From positions 1,652,501-1,716,500 of the forward strand of contig NZ_CP012358.1 of assembly GCF_001267175.1 (NCBI RefSeq): DNA of 64,000 nucleotides, in the 5' to 3' direction. This DNA comes from Thiopseudomonas alkaliphila (lineage in GTDB: Bacteria > Pseudomonadota > Gammaproteobacteria > Pseudomonadales > Pseudomonadaceae). The stretch's first letter is position 1. Each line of letters opens with the position of its first letter. Both the position numbers and the translations under genes were made by a program. Below the pieces are notes generated by a model, which was not told the origin of the DNA, ran no database searches, and was given only the letters and a program-made list of their open reading frames with translations. Shown here piece after piece: positions 19,051 through 29,164 of the stretch.

Positions 19051-19785
19051 TTACTTAAACTGATCGCACAGTTGTTGTGCTTCGGCAACATCTAAGGTGC
19101 CTTCATAGATCGCCCGGCCCGTAATCGCGCCCATAATACCCGGAGCACGCGCATCTAATAGTGCTTGAATATCACCCAAATTATGAATGCCACCCGAGGC
19201 AATCACTGGAATTTTGGTGGCATTAGCTAAGGCCGCCGTGGCCTCAACATTACAACCTTGCATCATGCCATCTTTGGCAATATCAGTATAAACAATGGAT
19301 GACACGCCATCGCTTTCAAACTTTTTGGCCAGATCAATCACTTGTAATTCACTGACCTCCGCCCAGCCATCAGTGGCAACAAAACCGTCTTTAGCATCCA
19401 AGCCAACAATCACTTTACCCGGGAACGCTTTACAGGCTTCGGCCACAAATTCTGGCTCTTTCACCGCTTTAGTGCCGATAATCACATAACTCACCCCGGC
19501 GCGCACATAGTGCTCAATGGTCTCAAGGGTACGAATCCCGCCACCAATTTGAATCGGCAAGTTGGGATAACGCTGAGCAATCGCAGTAACCACTTCACCA
19601 TTAACCGGCTCGCCTTCAAAGGCACCATTTAAGTCGACTAAATGCAGACGACGGCACCCTGCATCAACCCATTTCGCGGCCATGCTCACCGGATCATCAG
19701 AAAACACCGTAGAGTCTTCCATACGACCCTGACGCAAACGCACACAAGCGCCATCTTTTAAATCAATTGCCGGAATAATTAACAT
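19051..19785 (-). CDS. hisA: Phosphoribosylformimino-5-aminoimidazole carboxamide ribotide isomerase
   Basis: 244 aa, normal length TIM barrel. Catalyses the Amadori rearrangement of ProFAR to PRFAR. The N-terminal [18 protein letters not shown] with catalytic Asp and the second Asp in [13 protein letters not shown] are seen, with IGGGIRT and ASGGIHN phosphate loops. Third gene of hisB-hisH-hisA; 22 nt after hisH. Confidence 0.97.
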   Translation of the reverse strand: MLIIPAIDLKDGACVRLRQGRMEDSTVFSDDPVSMAAKWVDAGCRRLHLVDLNGAFEGEPVNGEVVTAIAQRYPNLPIQIGGGIRTLETIEHYVRAGVSYVIIGTKAVKEPEFVAEACKAFPGKVIVGLDAKDGFVATDGWAEVSELQVIDLAKKFESDGVSSIVYTDIAKDGMMQGCNVEATAALANATKIPVIASGGIHNLGDIQALLDARAPGIMGAITGRAIYEGTLDVAEAQQLCDQFK

Positions 19786-19807
19786 CTTAAGTACTCAATA
19801 AATAAAT

Positions 19808-20443
19808 TTAATAGCGGCCATCCCAACGGATGAAATTCTGTAATAGCTGTAAACCTGGCTGCTGGCTTTTTTCTGGATGAAACTGCACCGCAAATCGCGA
19901 GCCAGCAGCGACTGCTGCAGCAAAGTCTACGCCATAGTGAGTTCGGCCAGCGACTTGCTTAGGCTGTGCGGCTTGCACATGAAAGCTATGCACAAAATAA
20001 AAACGTGCCTGATCAGGAATTAAATGCCACAGGGGATGGGCAAGGGTTTGCTCAACTTGGCTCCAGCCCATATGTGGTACTTTTAAGCGCTCACCTAGCT
20101 CTTCAATGGGCTGAAACTGTTCAACTGTGCCTTGAAATAGCGCCAAGCCCTCGACCCCTTGATTCTCTGCACTGCGCTCGAACAACGCCTGCATGCCAAC
20201 ACAAATCCCCAAAAAAGGACGGTCTTGGCTCACTTCATGAATCAATTGATCAAAGCCTAAACGCTTAATTTCCGCCATGCAGTCACGAATTGCCCCCACA
20301 CCGGGAAACACTACCCGATCCGCCTCACGGATGACTTGGCTATCGCTGCTCACAAGCACTCGATGGGCGCCAACGTTTTCTAGCGCCTTAGCCACCGAGT
20401 GCAAGTTGCCCATGCCGTAATCAATTACGGCAACGGTTTGCAT
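19808..20443 (-). CDS. hisH: Imidazole glycerol phosphate synthase, glutaminase subunit
   Basis: 211-aa class I glutamine amidotransferase that feeds ammonia to HisF. The nucleophile is Cys81 in FLGICVGMQ, and the His-Glu pair is in [10 protein letters not shown]. The ATG at 20443 overlaps the hisB stop by one base (TGATG), indicating translational coupling; an in-frame TTG at 20446 is less likely. Confidence 0.96.
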   Translation of the reverse strand: MQTVAVIDYGMGNLHSVAKALENVGAHRVLVSSDSQVIREADRVVFPGVGAIRDCMAEIKRLGFDQLIHEVSQDRPFLGICVGMQALFERSAENQGVEGLALFQGTVEQFQPIEELGERLKVPHMGWSQVEQTLAHPLWHLIPDQARFYFVHSFHVQAAQPKQVAGRTHYGVDFAAAVAAGSRFAVQFHPEKSQQPGLQLLQNFIRWDGRY

Positions 20444-21036
20444 CAAAGGCTACCTTTAGTTGACGGCATACGACCTTCCATCCGCGGATCTAACTCAATT
20501 GCCATCCGCAGGGCACGACCAAAAGCCTTAAACACAGTTTCAATCTGGTGGTGAGTGTTGGCGCCGCGTAGGTTATCAATATGCAAAGTCACCTGGGCAT
20601 GATTGACGAAACCTTGAAAGAACTCTTGGAATAAATCCACATCAAAACCACCCACTAGCGCACGGGTGTAAGGTACATTCATGTATAAACCTGGACGACC
20701 AGAAAAATCTAGCGCCACGCGGGATAATGACTCATCCATGGGCACATAGGAGTGGCCATAACGGGTAATCCCTTTTTTATCACCAATCGCTTTAGCAAAA
20801 GCTTGGCCTAGGGTAATCCCCACATCCTCAACGGTATGGTGATCGTCAATATGTAAGTCACCATTACAATGAATATCTAAGTCGATAAGGCCATGACGAG
20901 CAATCTGATCGAGCATGTGCTCCATAAAAGGCACACCAATGTCAAAACGTCCTTCACCGGTTCCATCAAGGTTAATAGTTACCTTAACCTGAGTTTCTAA
21001 GGTATTACGTTCAACTGAAACTTTACGCTCGGTCAT
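20443..21036 (-). CDS. hisB: Imidazoleglycerol-phosphate dehydratase
   Basis: 197 aa, the monofunctional form (no phosphatase domain), as in Pseudomonas. Mn-dependent dehydration of imidazole glycerol phosphate. Both metal-binding repeats are seen ([10 protein letters not shown] and [11 protein letters not shown]). The ATG at 21036 has GGAG six nt upstream; earlier in-frame TTG, GTG and ATG codons (21054-21048) would overlap that site. First gene of hisBHA(F). Confidence 0.97.
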   Translation of the reverse strand: MTERKVSVERNTLETQVKVTINLDGTGEGRFDIGVPFMEHMLDQIARHGLIDLDIHCNGDLHIDDHHTVEDVGITLGQAFAKAIGDKKGITRYGHSYVPMDESLSRVALDFSGRPGLYMNVPYTRALVGGFDVDLFQEFFQGFVNHAQVTLHIDNLRGANTHHQIETVFKAFGRALRMAIELDPRMEGRMPSTKGSL

Positions 21037-21226
21037 TTTTTGCTCCATCACCAAGGCTTTTAACTAAAGCCATTTCGTTGAAAACGCTTTTTTTAAGCGT
21101 AATGCGTCGTTATCGCTCAAAGCTTAACGTTTTTAATTAAGCTCGCATTATAAGCAGCAATCCATGCTACGGCTACCGCTGTGCAGCGTTGAGGTTTACA
21201 CTAGCCTGAGTTTTTAAGGAGCACCC

Positions 21227-21628
21227 ATGCCTGTTTACATTGAAACCCTAACCCAACCCAGTGCCCAAGACCTGCAAGATCTAACCGATCTGTACCAAGA
21301 GCAAGCCACCACACTGCTGCAGCCCTTTACCAGTGTTAAGCAGCTAATTGAACACGCTCTGCAGCAGCAACAACTAAGGGTCTGCCGTTTTAATGGTCGC
21401 CTATTAGGTGCGGGGATTGTGCAACAGCAAGCGCAGCGCTGGTTAGTGTCACACCTGTGCGTACGCCAACTGACTTGGCGCCGTGGCGTAGCGAAGCGTT
21501 TACTGGAAGTTCTACAACAACAAAGTGAACAGCAGGCGGTTAAATTGGTATTTATAGTGCCAAAAGATGAGCAGATTATGCGTAACTATGCCTTGCGCCA
21601 TCAATTAGACATCCTTGAGAATGATTAA
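21227..21628 (+). CDS. GNAT-fold protein, PanZ/PanM family acetyl-CoA sensor
   Basis: 133 aa. A small N-acetyltransferase fold with the acetyl-CoA loop LTWRRGVAKRLLEVL (about residues 82-96). Gene neighbourhood and overall pattern match the PanZ-like proteins placed before asmA in Pseudomonas; PanZ promotes PanD maturation in response to acetyl-CoA. Whether this one acts on PanD is inferred. TAAGGAG lies before the ATG. It is 26 nt upstream of asmA. Confidence 0.75.
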   Translation: MPVYIETLTQPSAQDLQDLTDLYQEQATTLLQPFTSVKQLIEHALQQQQLRVCRFNGRLLGAGIVQQQAQRWLVSHLCVRQLTWRRGVAKRLLEVLQQQSEQQAVKLVFIVPKDEQIMRNYALRHQLDILEND

Positions 21629-21653
21629 CTAAGGCTAACTCTGAGGTTAAAAC

Positions 21654-23918
21654 GTGAAATCCATCGGTAAGTTTATTGCTGCATTTTTATTATTTTTACT
21701 GCTCTTACTGATCGCAGCGGGTTTTGCGTTAACCCACTTTGTCGACCCCAATAGTTACAAAGCACAACTGCAACAACTGGCGCGGGATAAGGGCAAAGTT
21801 GAGCTTGAGCTCAATGGTGATATTGGCTGGAGCCTTTTTCCATGGTTAGGGTTAGAACTCACTGACACCCGCATTGCCTCATTGGACACACCAGACAAAC
21901 CCTTTGCCGATGTTAAACTGTTAGCGCTCTCGGTACGGGTATTACCGCTGCTAAAAAAAGAAGTACAAATGAGCGATGTGCGCCTGGATGGACTCAATCT
22001 TGAGCTCTACCGCGACGCCGATGGCATTGGTAACTGGGAATACATTGGTAAAACTCTAGAAGAAATTGCCACCCATAAAGCCCAGCATAAACAGCGCTTA
22101 CTAGCCAAACAGCAGCCAGAGCACGCCTCTGATAATACAACAGCTGCCGTTGAATCACGCCTCAAACCACTACGACTGGATATTGATAGCTTGATTATCA
22201 ATAGCGCGCGAATTAGCTATCAAGATCAGCAAACAGGCCAACAGTTTGTCACTGAAAACCTACAAATTACTACCGGAGCTATTCGCGAAGACACTCAATT
22301 TCCAGTCAAGTTTTCTGGTTTTACCAGTGTCCAGCAGCCTAATTTACGCACCCGCTTTGCTGGTACTGCCGATGCTACTATTGATCGCTCGAATCAGCGC
22401 TACCTAGTGGAAAACCTGCAACTAGAAAGTGACCTAACCGGTGAGCTGCTACTAGATAAACCTCTGACAGTATTGGCCCGAGGTAATTTAAGCTATCAGG
22501 CTGATCAAGCCGCCGCTAGCTGGGAGCAACTACGCCTCACTCTCAACCAACTAAAAGTTTCTGGAGAACTGGCGCTTACCCAGCTCAAAACAGCGCCTAC
22601 GCTTAATGGCTCGCTAAATATTCCAACCTTTAATGCCCAAGATTTTTTACGCAGTATTGGTCGCCCCTTACCGACCACCCTTGCACCTACGGCTTTTAGC
22701 CAAGTGAGTTTGTTCGGCAAGCTACAAGGAACCTATCCTGAGTTTAGCGCCACGGATTTAACCTTAGCGCTAGATAACACCCAGCTTACTGGCAGTATCA
22801 GCTATTTACCAAGTAGCGAGCAGCCCAACTTAACTCTCTCACTCCAAGGCGATCAGCTTAATCTTGATCAGTACTTACTAAGCCAAACTAATCCAGCTAA
22901 TGCCGAGCGCCAACAAGCAATTCAACAGCAACTAGAAAACACTCCTAGCGCTGCTGCTATCAATTCAACAGCGGCACCTGCGACTGCCGCGGCTTATCAC
23001 TGGGACTCCCAGAGTGTACTGCCCATCCATAGTTTAGCGGCATTGGATTTAAAGGCAGATCTGCAACTGGGTAGCCTGACTTACCAACAGTTGCCATTGA
23101 AAAATCTCAATCTGCAAGCAACGGCTAAACACAACATTGTTAACCTTGAGCAATTTTATGCGCAACTTTTTGGTGGCAGCTTAACCGCCAGTGCTAGCCT
23201 CAACCAGCAAGCAGAAATCCCACAACTTAAGCTGCAATCCAAAATTGTTCACCTGCCGTTAGAGCCTGTATTAACTGCCCTCAATAAACCAGTGACGCTG
23301 ACCGGTAATTTAGATAACTCGGCCACCTTGAGCACCCAAGGCAGTAGCCAGCAACAGTGGATCAAACAGTTACAAGGTCAGTACAGCTTCGAGCTGCATA
23401 ATGGCCAGTTACGCGATACCAACCTCGATCAGCAGCTGTGCTTAGGCATTGCCGCGCTTAATCGCAAAACCCCCAGCAAATTGGCTTCTACCCAGCAACA
23501 CACCGCATTTAATCAGATCAGCGGTAGCCTGCAAATTAAACAGGGCATTGCCCATAGCCAAAATGTAGTCGTTAGCCTGCCCGGCTTAAAAGCCAACGGC
23601 AAAGGCGATGTGGATTTAAATCAGCTCACATTGAACTATCAACTAGGCCTTAAGCTGTTAGGCGATCAACGCCCTATGCCGGATCCAGCTTGCCAGGTTA
23701 ATCCACGAATTGCTGCAATTGAGTGGCCATTTCATTGTCAAGGCCCGCTCGAGTTAGCAGCCAAATCCTGTCGCTTTGATCAAGAACGACTCGGCCATTT
23801 GCTGAAACAATCAGCCAGCCAGGAGCTAAGTCACAAACTACAACAGCAGCTAGATAAAAAATTAAAAGATAAAGCGCCACCCGAGCTGCAAGAGGCGCTT
23901 AAAGGGTTATTTAAGTGA
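21654..23918 (+). CDS. asmA: AsmA family protein
   Basis: 754 aa. An N-terminal membrane anchor (about residues 5-28) is followed by a large periplasmic AsmA domain ending in the family's C-terminal block (ALNRKTPSK ... [14 protein letters not shown]). AsmA proteins belong to the bridge-like family linked to phospholipid transport and outer-membrane assembly. The GTG start has GAGG 7 nt upstream. A poly-alanine/serine patch near residues 430-450 looks like a linker. It overlaps mutY by 4 nt. Confidence 0.93.
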   Translation: MKSIGKFIAAFLLFLLLLLIAAGFALTHFVDPNSYKAQLQQLARDKGKVELELNGDIGWSLFPWLGLELTDTRIASLDTPDKPFADVKLLALSVRVLPLLKKEVQMSDVRLDGLNLELYRDADGIGNWEYIGKTLEEIATHKAQHKQRLLAKQQPEHASDNTTAAVESRLKPLRLDIDSLIINSARISYQDQQTGQQFVTENLQITTGAIREDTQFPVKFSGFTSVQQPNLRTRFAGTADATIDRSNQRYLVENLQLESDLTGELLLDKPLTVLARGNLSYQADQAAASWEQLRLTLNQLKVSGELALTQLKTAPTLNGSLNIPTFNAQDFLRSIGRPLPTTLAPTAFSQVSLFGKLQGTYPEFSATDLTLALDNTQLTGSISYLPSSEQPNLTLSLQGDQLNLDQYLLSQTNPANAERQQAIQQQLENTPSAAAINSTAAPATAAAYHWDSQSVLPIHSLAALDLKADLQLGSLTYQQLPLKNLNLQATAKHNIVNLEQFYAQLFGGSLTASASLNQQAEIPQLKLQSKIVHLPLEPVLTALNKPVTLTGNLDNSATLSTQGSSQQQWIKQLQGQYSFELHNGQLRDTNLDQQLCLGIAALNRKTPSKLASTQQHTAFNQISGSLQIKQGIAHSQNVVVSLPGLKANGKGDVDLNQLTLNYQLGLKLLGDQRPMPDPACQVNPRIAAIEWPFHCQGPLELAAKSCRFDQERLGHLLKQSASQELSHKLQQQLDKKLKDKAPPELQEALKGLFK

Positions 23919-24979
23919 GTAAAGGCTTCGACTTTGCCCAAGCTGTTTTGGCTTGGTATGACCTGCATGGACGCAAGCATTTACCTTGGCAGCAAGAGGT
24001 AACCCCTTATCGGGTCTGGGTATCTGAGGTCATGCTGCAGCAGACCCAGGTCAGTACAGTGCTTGGCTACTTTAGCCGTTTTATGCAGCAGTTTCCCAAT
24101 GTAGAAGCGCTGGCAGCAGCCGATGAGGATGAGGTGCTACACCTGTGGACGGGATTAGGTTACTACTCGCGCGCGCGCAACTTACACAAAACCGCTCAAT
24201 TAATTGTTACTAACTATGCTGGAGTTTTTCCACAAACACTGGCGGAACTAGAGGCTTTACCCGGCATTGGCCGCTCCACCGCTGGCGCTATTTTAAGTTT
24301 AAGCATGCAAATTCGTGCACCCATTTTAGATGGCAATGTAAAACGGGTATTAGCCCGCTTTAGTGCACAATCTGGTTATCCTGGCCAAGCCAGCGTCGCC
24401 AAGCAACTGTGGGCACTGGCCGAACAGCTAACCCCACAGCAGCGGGTGCATCACTATACCCAAGCCATGATGGATCTAGGCGCTACGCTCTGCACTCGCA
24501 GCCAGCCTGATTGCTTAGCCTGCCCACTACATAGCCATTGTTTAGCTTACCAACGGGGTACGCCCACAGCGTTTCCTGAGCCCAAGCCGAAAAAACAAAA
24601 TCCCAGTAAGCACACCCATATGCTGCTCTTTGTTAATCCGCAGCAACAAGTCTTGCTTTATCGCCGCCCTTCAACAGGGTTATGGGGCGGGCTATGGAGC
24701 CTGCCAGAATTAGAGCAGTTATCCCAGCTAAGTAGCTTTGCTCAACGGCAGCAACTGACCCTGTTAGATCAAGGCACAGCCTTGCCTCCTATTAAACATG
24801 TGTTTAGCCATTTTCAGCTGCTAATTCAGCCGCAGTTGATTCATGTGCAACAGCATCCAGCAGTAGCCGAAGCAGACTGGCTTTGGTATAACCCCAAGCA
24901 AGCAGCTCGTCTTGGCTTTGCTGCACCGGTTAAAAAATTGTTAAAACAAACCTTTAAACAGCTTGGAGAAACTCAATGA
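23915..24979 (+). CDS. mutY: A/G-specific adenine DNA glycosylase
   Basis: 354 aa. Removes adenine mispaired with 8-oxoguanine. Catalytic Glu38 (SEVMLQQTQ), helix-hairpin-helix [13 protein letters not shown] (114-126), catalytic Asp139 (ILDGNVKRV) and the [4Fe-4S] cysteines 193, 200, 203 and 209 (Cx6Cx2Cx5C) are all seen; a C-terminal NUDIX-like domain recognises 8-oxoG. GTG start overlapping the asmA stop (GTGA). Confidence 0.97.
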   Translation: MSKGFDFAQAVLAWYDLHGRKHLPWQQEVTPYRVWVSEVMLQQTQVSTVLGYFSRFMQQFPNVEALAAADEDEVLHLWTGLGYYSRARNLHKTAQLIVTNYAGVFPQTLAELEALPGIGRSTAGAILSLSMQIRAPILDGNVKRVLARFSAQSGYPGQASVAKQLWALAEQLTPQQRVHHYTQAMMDLGATLCTRSQPDCLACPLHSHCLAYQRGTPTAFPEPKPKKQNPSKHTHMLLFVNPQQQVLLYRRPSTGLWGGLWSLPELEQLSQLSSFAQRQQLTLLDQGTALPPIKHVFSHFQLLIQPQLIHVQQHPAVAEADWLWYNPKQAARLGFAAPVKKLLKQTFKQLGETQ

Positions 24980-25248
24980 CTCGCATGGTTCAATGCCGTA
25001 AGCACCACAAACAATTACCAGGTCTAGCCCGAGCGCCTTTTCCAGGTGCAAAAGGCGAGGATTTATTCAATAATATTTCTCAGCAAGCTTGGGATGAATG
25101 GCAAGCCCATCAAACCATGATTATTAACGAGCGCCACCTGAACATGATGAATGCCGAAGACCGAAAATTCTTAATGGCAGAAATGGATAAGTTCTTCTCT
25201 GGTGAAGAGTTTGCTCAGGCAGAAGGCTATGTTCCACCTACTGCTTAA
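24976..25248 (+). CDS. yggX: Fe(2+)-trafficking protein YggX
   Basis: 90 aa. Small cytoplasmic protein tied to iron handling and protection of Fe-S clusters such as that of MutY. The conserved Cys7 ([14 protein letters not shown]) and the FPGAKGEDL motif are seen. Overlaps the mutY stop by 4 nt (ATGA), so the two are coupled. Confidence 0.96.
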   Translation: MTRMVQCRKHHKQLPGLARAPFPGAKGEDLFNNISQQAWDEWQAHQTMIINERHLNMMNAEDRKFLMAEMDKFFSGEEFAQAEGYVPPTA

Positions 25249-25299
25249 GCTAAAAACAGCGGTATTTTGCAATTATTTAAGATTTTCTTAAATAAAGGG

Positions 25300-25328
25300 T
25301 TGACAGCCAAAAGGTTTTACTATTAAAT
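25300..25328 (+). promoter_or_regulatory. Sigma-70 promoter for the tRNA pair
   Basis: TTGACA at 25300-25305, a 17-nt spacer and TTAAAT at 25323-25328, ending 11 nt before the tRNA-Phe gene. Spacing and -35 are ideal; the -10 matches four of six bases. Confidence 0.75.
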
Positions 25329-25339
25329 ACCGCTCCATT

Positions 25340-25415
25340 GCCTTGGTAGCTCAGTCGGTAGAGCAGAGGATTGAAAATCCTCGTGTCGGCGGTTCGATTC
25401 CGTCCCAAGGCACCA
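25340..25415 (+). tRNA. tRNA-Phe (GAA)
   Basis: 76 nt including encoded CCA. Acceptor arm GCCTTGG/CCAAGGC, anticodon loop TTGAAAA with GAA, and GGTTCGATTCC T-arm all fold. Position after yggX matches Pseudomonas. Confidence 0.97.
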
Positions 25416-25426
25416 TATTTCAAAGC

Positions 25427-25451
25427 CCGCATTTAGTTTCGCGGGTTTTTA
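25427..25451 (+). terminator. Possible weak terminator between the two tRNA genes
   Basis: CCCGC, 10-nt loop, GCGGG, then TTTTTA. It sits 12 nt after tRNA-Phe. It may end part of the transcripts or act as a processing signal before tRNA-Gln. Confidence 0.45.
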
Positions 25452-25460
25452 GTTTTACAC

Positions 25461-25535
25461 AGGGGCGTCGCCAAGCGGTAAGGCAGCAGGTTTTGATCCT
25501 GCCATGCGTTGGTTCGAATCCAGCCGCCCCTGCCA
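25461..25535 (+). tRNA. tRNA-Gln (TTG)
   Basis: 75 nt including CCA. Acceptor AGGGGCG/CGCCCCT, anticodon stem GCAGG/CCTGC with loop TTTTGAT (anticodon TTG), and T-arm GTTGG-TTCGAAT-CCAGC. All stems pair, so it appears functional. Confidence 0.95.
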
Positions 25536-25548
25536 TTATTAAATTTTT

Positions 25549-25575
25549 AGCCAGCATTTTAGCTGGCTTTTTTTT
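25549..25575 (+). terminator. Intrinsic terminator of the tRNA pair
   Basis: AGCCAGC, 6-nt loop, GCTGGCT followed by eight T, directly after tRNA-Gln. Confidence 0.88.
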
Positions 25576-25696
25576 GCCTTAAATTTGACCTGAATAAAAC
25601 CTCCTCGATCGAACAACCAGTCAAAAAAAGTAACCTCTCTAACTTTTCATGCTAGAAAGGCTACCTATCCATTAACTTGGTAAAGATAAACCTTAT

Positions 25697-26692
25697 CTAC
25701 GGCTTAAAGGGCTGTGGACGTGGAGTATCGGCATTTGAGGGTGGTAAAATAGGTAATTGTAACTGCGGCTGCTCACCAGTTAAGGTTTTCAAAAAAGCTG
25801 TAATATCTGCAATTTCTGGCTCTTCAAGTTTACGTCCCAACTGCAAACGCGCCATTACATCCACTGCTTCCTCTAATGTCCAATAAGCCCCATCATGAAA
25901 GTAAGGATACGTTAACTCCACATTACGCAGTGTCGGTACTTTAAACTTGAATCGATCTAAATCATTTCCAGTTAGCCCTGCAACCCCCTCAGCAGGGTTC
26001 TTAGTCTGATATTCCTCTACTAAGCCCATCTTCTGAAAAGATGTCCCCCCTACAGCAGGTCCACTATGGCAAGCAATACAACCAACACTTTTGAATAATT
26101 CATAGCCACTTTTCTCTTGCGCTGTAATGGCCTGATCGTCTCCTTTCAACCACAGATCAAAACGTGAATTAGGCGTAACCAAGGTCTCTTCAAAAGCAGC
26201 AATTGCATCTGTCACATAGTCAATTGTAACTTTTTTATCTTGATACACCTTTTCAAAGTTAGCCACATACTGTGGAATCGATTGCAATACCTCAACGGCT
26301 AATTCATGTGTAAACCCCATCTCAATAGGGTTAGCGATTGGTCCGCCAGCTTGCTCTTTCAAAGTTTTAGCACGCCCATCCCAAAACTGAGCCACATTCA
26401 TACTTGAGTTTAAAACTGTGGGGGAGTTAATTGGCCCTTGCTGCCAATTATGACCAATTGAAGAAGGTAAATTATCACTACCGCCCATACTAAGATTGTG
26501 ACAAGAATTACAGGAGATAAACCCTGACTTAGATAAGCGCGGATCAAAAAACAACTGCTTACCTAAAGCTACTTTATCTGGATTTTCTATAACTACCGGC
26601 TCAATAGGTTGAATTGGCTCATTATTACGCGCTGATGCTAGGGAACTAGCACTAAAAGCAATACTGATCGCTAGCAATGTAAGACGAAACAT
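25697..26692 (-). CDS. Di-haem cytochrome c peroxidase
   Basis: 331-aa periplasmic enzyme that reduces hydrogen peroxide using electrons from small c-type cytochromes or azurin. A signal peptide (to about residue 20) is followed by two haem motifs: CNSCH at 61-65 (peroxidatic domain) and CIACH at 205-209 (electron-entry domain). FWDGR and the C-terminal PTLRNVELTYPYFHDG block are typical of the CcpA/MauG family. AAAGG lies before the ATG. Three sampled 60-base rows of the gene are about 33-40% G+C against more than 50% in neighbouring genes, hinting at acquisition. An FNR/ANR-like box lies upstream. Confidence 0.93.
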   Translation of the reverse strand: MFRLTLLAISIAFSASSLASARNNEPIQPIEPVVIENPDKVALGKQLFFDPRLSKSGFISCNSCHNLSMGGSDNLPSSIGHNWQQGPINSPTVLNSSMNVAQFWDGRAKTLKEQAGGPIANPIEMGFTHELAVEVLQSIPQYVANFEKVYQDKKVTIDYVTDAIAAFEETLVTPNSRFDLWLKGDDQAITAQEKSGYELFKSVGCIACHSGPAVGGTSFQKMGLVEEYQTKNPAEGVAGLTGNDLDRFKFKVPTLRNVELTYPYFHDGAYWTLEEAVDVMARLQLGRKLEEPEIADITAFLKTLTGEQPQLQLPILPPSNADTPRPQPFKP

Positions 26693-26752
26693 AGTTAACC
26701 TTTCCTCAACAATTAATACACATCCATTGTCGAGAACAAAACTAACGATGCA

Positions 26753-26766
26753 TTGCTCAATATCAA
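26753..26766 (-). promoter_or_regulatory. FNR/ANR-type binding site upstream of the peroxidase gene
   Basis: Minus-strand TTGATATTGAGCAA, matching the consensus TTGAT-N4-ATCAA at nine of ten fixed positions. Centre is about 67 nt upstream of the ATG, consistent with activation. Pseudomonas di-haem peroxidase genes are known ANR targets. Confidence 0.6.
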
Positions 26767-26793
26767 TTGACCCTTATTTTTATAAGGTTAAAT

Positions 26794-27972
26794 CTATGCG
26801 CATGGTCTAGGCACTAATAACGACCACAGCAAACCCCACGCCAACGCCGCTGCACCAAACCAGAACGCACTTTGCAAAGTCCCCCCTGCATCCAACCATA
26901 ACCGAGTTAACCAAGGACCAGTCAACTGAGTAAAGCCATACAGGGCGACTAACGCTGCAGATAGTTTGGGCCCTTGATGGGGGTGTAAGCTGCGGGCTAA
27001 GCGTTGGGTTAAGAGTACTGTGCCTAAGAATGTATTACCCACCAGTAGCGCACAAAGCACAATGCCAACTGGACCTGGCAATAAAATCACCGCTAACACC
27101 CCTAGCAGCTGCACAGCGTAGTTTAAGCGCAAGGCAGGCTCATCGCCAAGACTTGCTCCTAAACGGTTCCACAACCACGCTGCAGGCAAGGTAGACAAGG
27201 CCACCAATAACCAGCTGCCATCAATCAGTAAGTGATTCTGCTCTAACAATAAGCGCGCCAGCATCGGTAAAAAGGTCATGGGCAAGATATAACCTAATCC
27301 AGCACCGGCATACGATAAAAATAGCGGAATACTAGCGCGGTCAAACAGCACCACCTTACCTTGCTTATTTTTTGGCGCACTGGCAACAGGAATCTCCTGC
27401 ACCTCAATTAAGCTCAGCTGCCGCCAGCCCCAAACCGCCATCGGCAGCGCCAATAACGCCGCTGGCCACCAGCGCTCAGCGCCCTGCAACCAAGGTGCTG
27501 GCAAGCTTACTGCAAGGCTCGAAATAATCAGCCCAGCACCTACCCCTAAATACACTAAGCCGCTTAACGCCGCCTTGCCGCGGCTGTTTAGCCATTCAAG
27601 GATCAGTGAAGGCACCTGCACAAACACAATGCCATTGGTGATGCCATTAATTAAGCGCAGTAGCGTTAACCAACCCACTGTTTCGGCTTGGGTTTGCGCG
27701 AACGTAGATAACACACTAAAGCCCACTGCCCACGGCAGAAACAGCTTAATTTTATCTAGGCTATACCAGCGCATCGCAATTAAGGCGCCCAGTAAATAAC
27801 CGACATAATTCCAAGTGGCGATATTAGCCCCCTGCTGCAAAGTCAGCAGCCCATCATCCACTAAACGCGGCAACATTGGGGTATAAATAAAGCGCCCTAA
27901 GGTGTGCACCACCAGCAACAGTAAAGCACCAGCAAGCAATGTGCGGCCCAAGGTTAATTTAGCGGAGAACAT
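26794..27972 (-). CDS. MFS transporter, YbfB/YjiJ type
   Basis: 392 aa with about 12 predicted membrane segments. The first loop FIYTPMLPRLVDDGLLT (residues 28-44) is characteristic of the YbfB/YjiJ branch of the major facilitator superfamily. Substrate unknown. AAGGA lies before the ATG. A weak hairpin (CCTTAT/ATAAGG, about 26771-26786) lies just beyond the stop. G+C-rich coding contrasts with the neighbouring peroxidase gene. Confidence 0.85.
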   Translation of the reverse strand: MFSAKLTLGRTLLAGALLLLVVHTLGRFIYTPMLPRLVDDGLLTLQQGANIATWNYVGYLLGALIAMRWYSLDKIKLFLPWAVGFSVLSTFAQTQAETVGWLTLLRLINGITNGIVFVQVPSLILEWLNSRGKAALSGLVYLGVGAGLIISSLAVSLPAPWLQGAERWWPAALLALPMAVWGWRQLSLIEVQEIPVASAPKNKQGKVVLFDRASIPLFLSYAGAGLGYILPMTFLPMLARLLLEQNHLLIDGSWLLVALSTLPAAWLWNRLGASLGDEPALRLNYAVQLLGVLAVILLPGPVGIVLCALLVGNTFLGTVLLTQRLARSLHPHQGPKLSAALVALYGFTQLTGPWLTRLWLDAGGTLQSAFWFGAAALAWGLLWSLLVPRPCA

Positions 27973-28063
27973 AGCGTTCCTTAGAAAAATAGATCGAGCG
28001 CACAGTCTGCTACGGTTTATTCCTGCATGGTATAGCGATTAGTCGTAGAACTATCTTTTTAAA

Positions 28064-29122
28064 CTAGCACCCAAGGTCTCGTCTAATCTGCTGCAGTAAC
28101 TCAGCTGCAGGCAAGGCTTGAGCTAAGCTGGCCGCTTGCCCTGCCCAAAAGGCTGAAAACTCATAGTTACTAGCAGCACTGGCAGCGGCCTGCAATGCTT
28201 TAGCCGCGCTATAGGCAATGGGATAATCAGGCAGATCAGTTGCATCCTGTAAAGCGAGTTCAGTATGCCAGCGATTAACCAAACCACGCGCTGGCCGCCC
28301 AGAAATTAGCGCACTGACCTCAGTTGGCACTTCGGCGGCATTGGTTAACGCGGCACGATAGGCTGCGCTGGCCGATGACTCGGGACATAAAACAAAGGCG
28401 GTACCCATTTGTACCGCTACTGCACCCAGCTGCAAAGCGGCTCGGATACCTTGCGCATTCATCACGCCACCGGCTGCAATTAAGGGTAACTGCGTCACCT
28501 CGGCTAATCGCTGCACTAAAGCAAAGGTGCCTAAGCGCTGATCCTTGGTCGGCTCAAATACCCCGCGATGCCCACCGGCTTCAAAGCCTTGTGCGACAAT
28601 AAAATCAATGCCGGCTCGCTCAATTAGCTGCGCTTCTGCAACACAGGTTGCTGTGGCCAACAGCTGGGTGCCCTGCTGCTTAAGCGCATCAATAAAAGCC
28701 TGACTAGGCAAGCCAAAATGAAAGCTCACCACTTCAGGGCGCTCATCTAGCAGCATTTCAAGCATCGCTTGATGACCAAAAAAACTTTGATAGCCCGCAC
28801 TTATATGAGTCGGTACAGGTGCAGCAAACTCAGCAAAGTAAGGCGCTAACCGCTGTAACCAACGCTGCTCACGCGCAGCCGCAGGTTGCTCTGGCTGATG
28901 ACAAAAAAAGTTATAGTTAACTGGCTTAGTGGTTAGTTCGCGGGTTGCCTGAATTAATTGACGTGCCTGCGCAACCGTACTACCGCCTAGGCCCAAAGAG
29001 CCCAAACCACCGGCATTACACACTGCTGCGGCAAGTTGTGGGGTAGAAGTCCCTACCATAGGTGCTTGAATAATGGGCAGTTCAGCCCCTAAAGCGGCTA
29101 AGCCCTGAGCTTTAAATCCCAT
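28064..29122 (-). CDS. Nitronate monooxygenase
   Basis: 352-aa FMN-dependent TIM-barrel enzyme that oxidises toxic alkyl nitronates such as propionate 3-nitronate. Visible motifs include APMVGTSTPQL near the N-terminus, GGLGSLG, the FMN-phosphate segment QGFEAGGHRG and AAGGVMNAQG. GAGGAG lies upstream of the ATG. It is a stand-alone gene 42 nt downstream of the YceI gene. Confidence 0.9.
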   Translation of the reverse strand: MGFKAQGLAALGAELPIIQAPMVGTSTPQLAAAVCNAGGLGSLGLGGSTVAQARQLIQATRELTTKPVNYNFFCHQPEQPAAAREQRWLQRLAPYFAEFAAPVPTHISAGYQSFFGHQAMLEMLLDERPEVVSFHFGLPSQAFIDALKQQGTQLLATATCVAEAQLIERAGIDFIVAQGFEAGGHRGVFEPTKDQRLGTFALVQRLAEVTQLPLIAAGGVMNAQGIRAALQLGAVAVQMGTAFVLCPESSASAAYRAALTNAAEVPTEVSALISGRPARGLVNRWHTELALQDATDLPDYPIAYSAAKALQAAASAASNYEFSAFWAGQAASLAQALPAAELLQQIRRDLGC

Positions 29123-29164
29123 AGTAGTGACTCCTCTTGCACTGACTCAAGGTTGATGACTCTG

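Noticed and set aside
25343-25582. A 79-codon open frame on the plus strand
   Set aside because: It runs straight through tRNA-Phe and tRNA-Gln; the translation is a by-product of the tRNA sequences.
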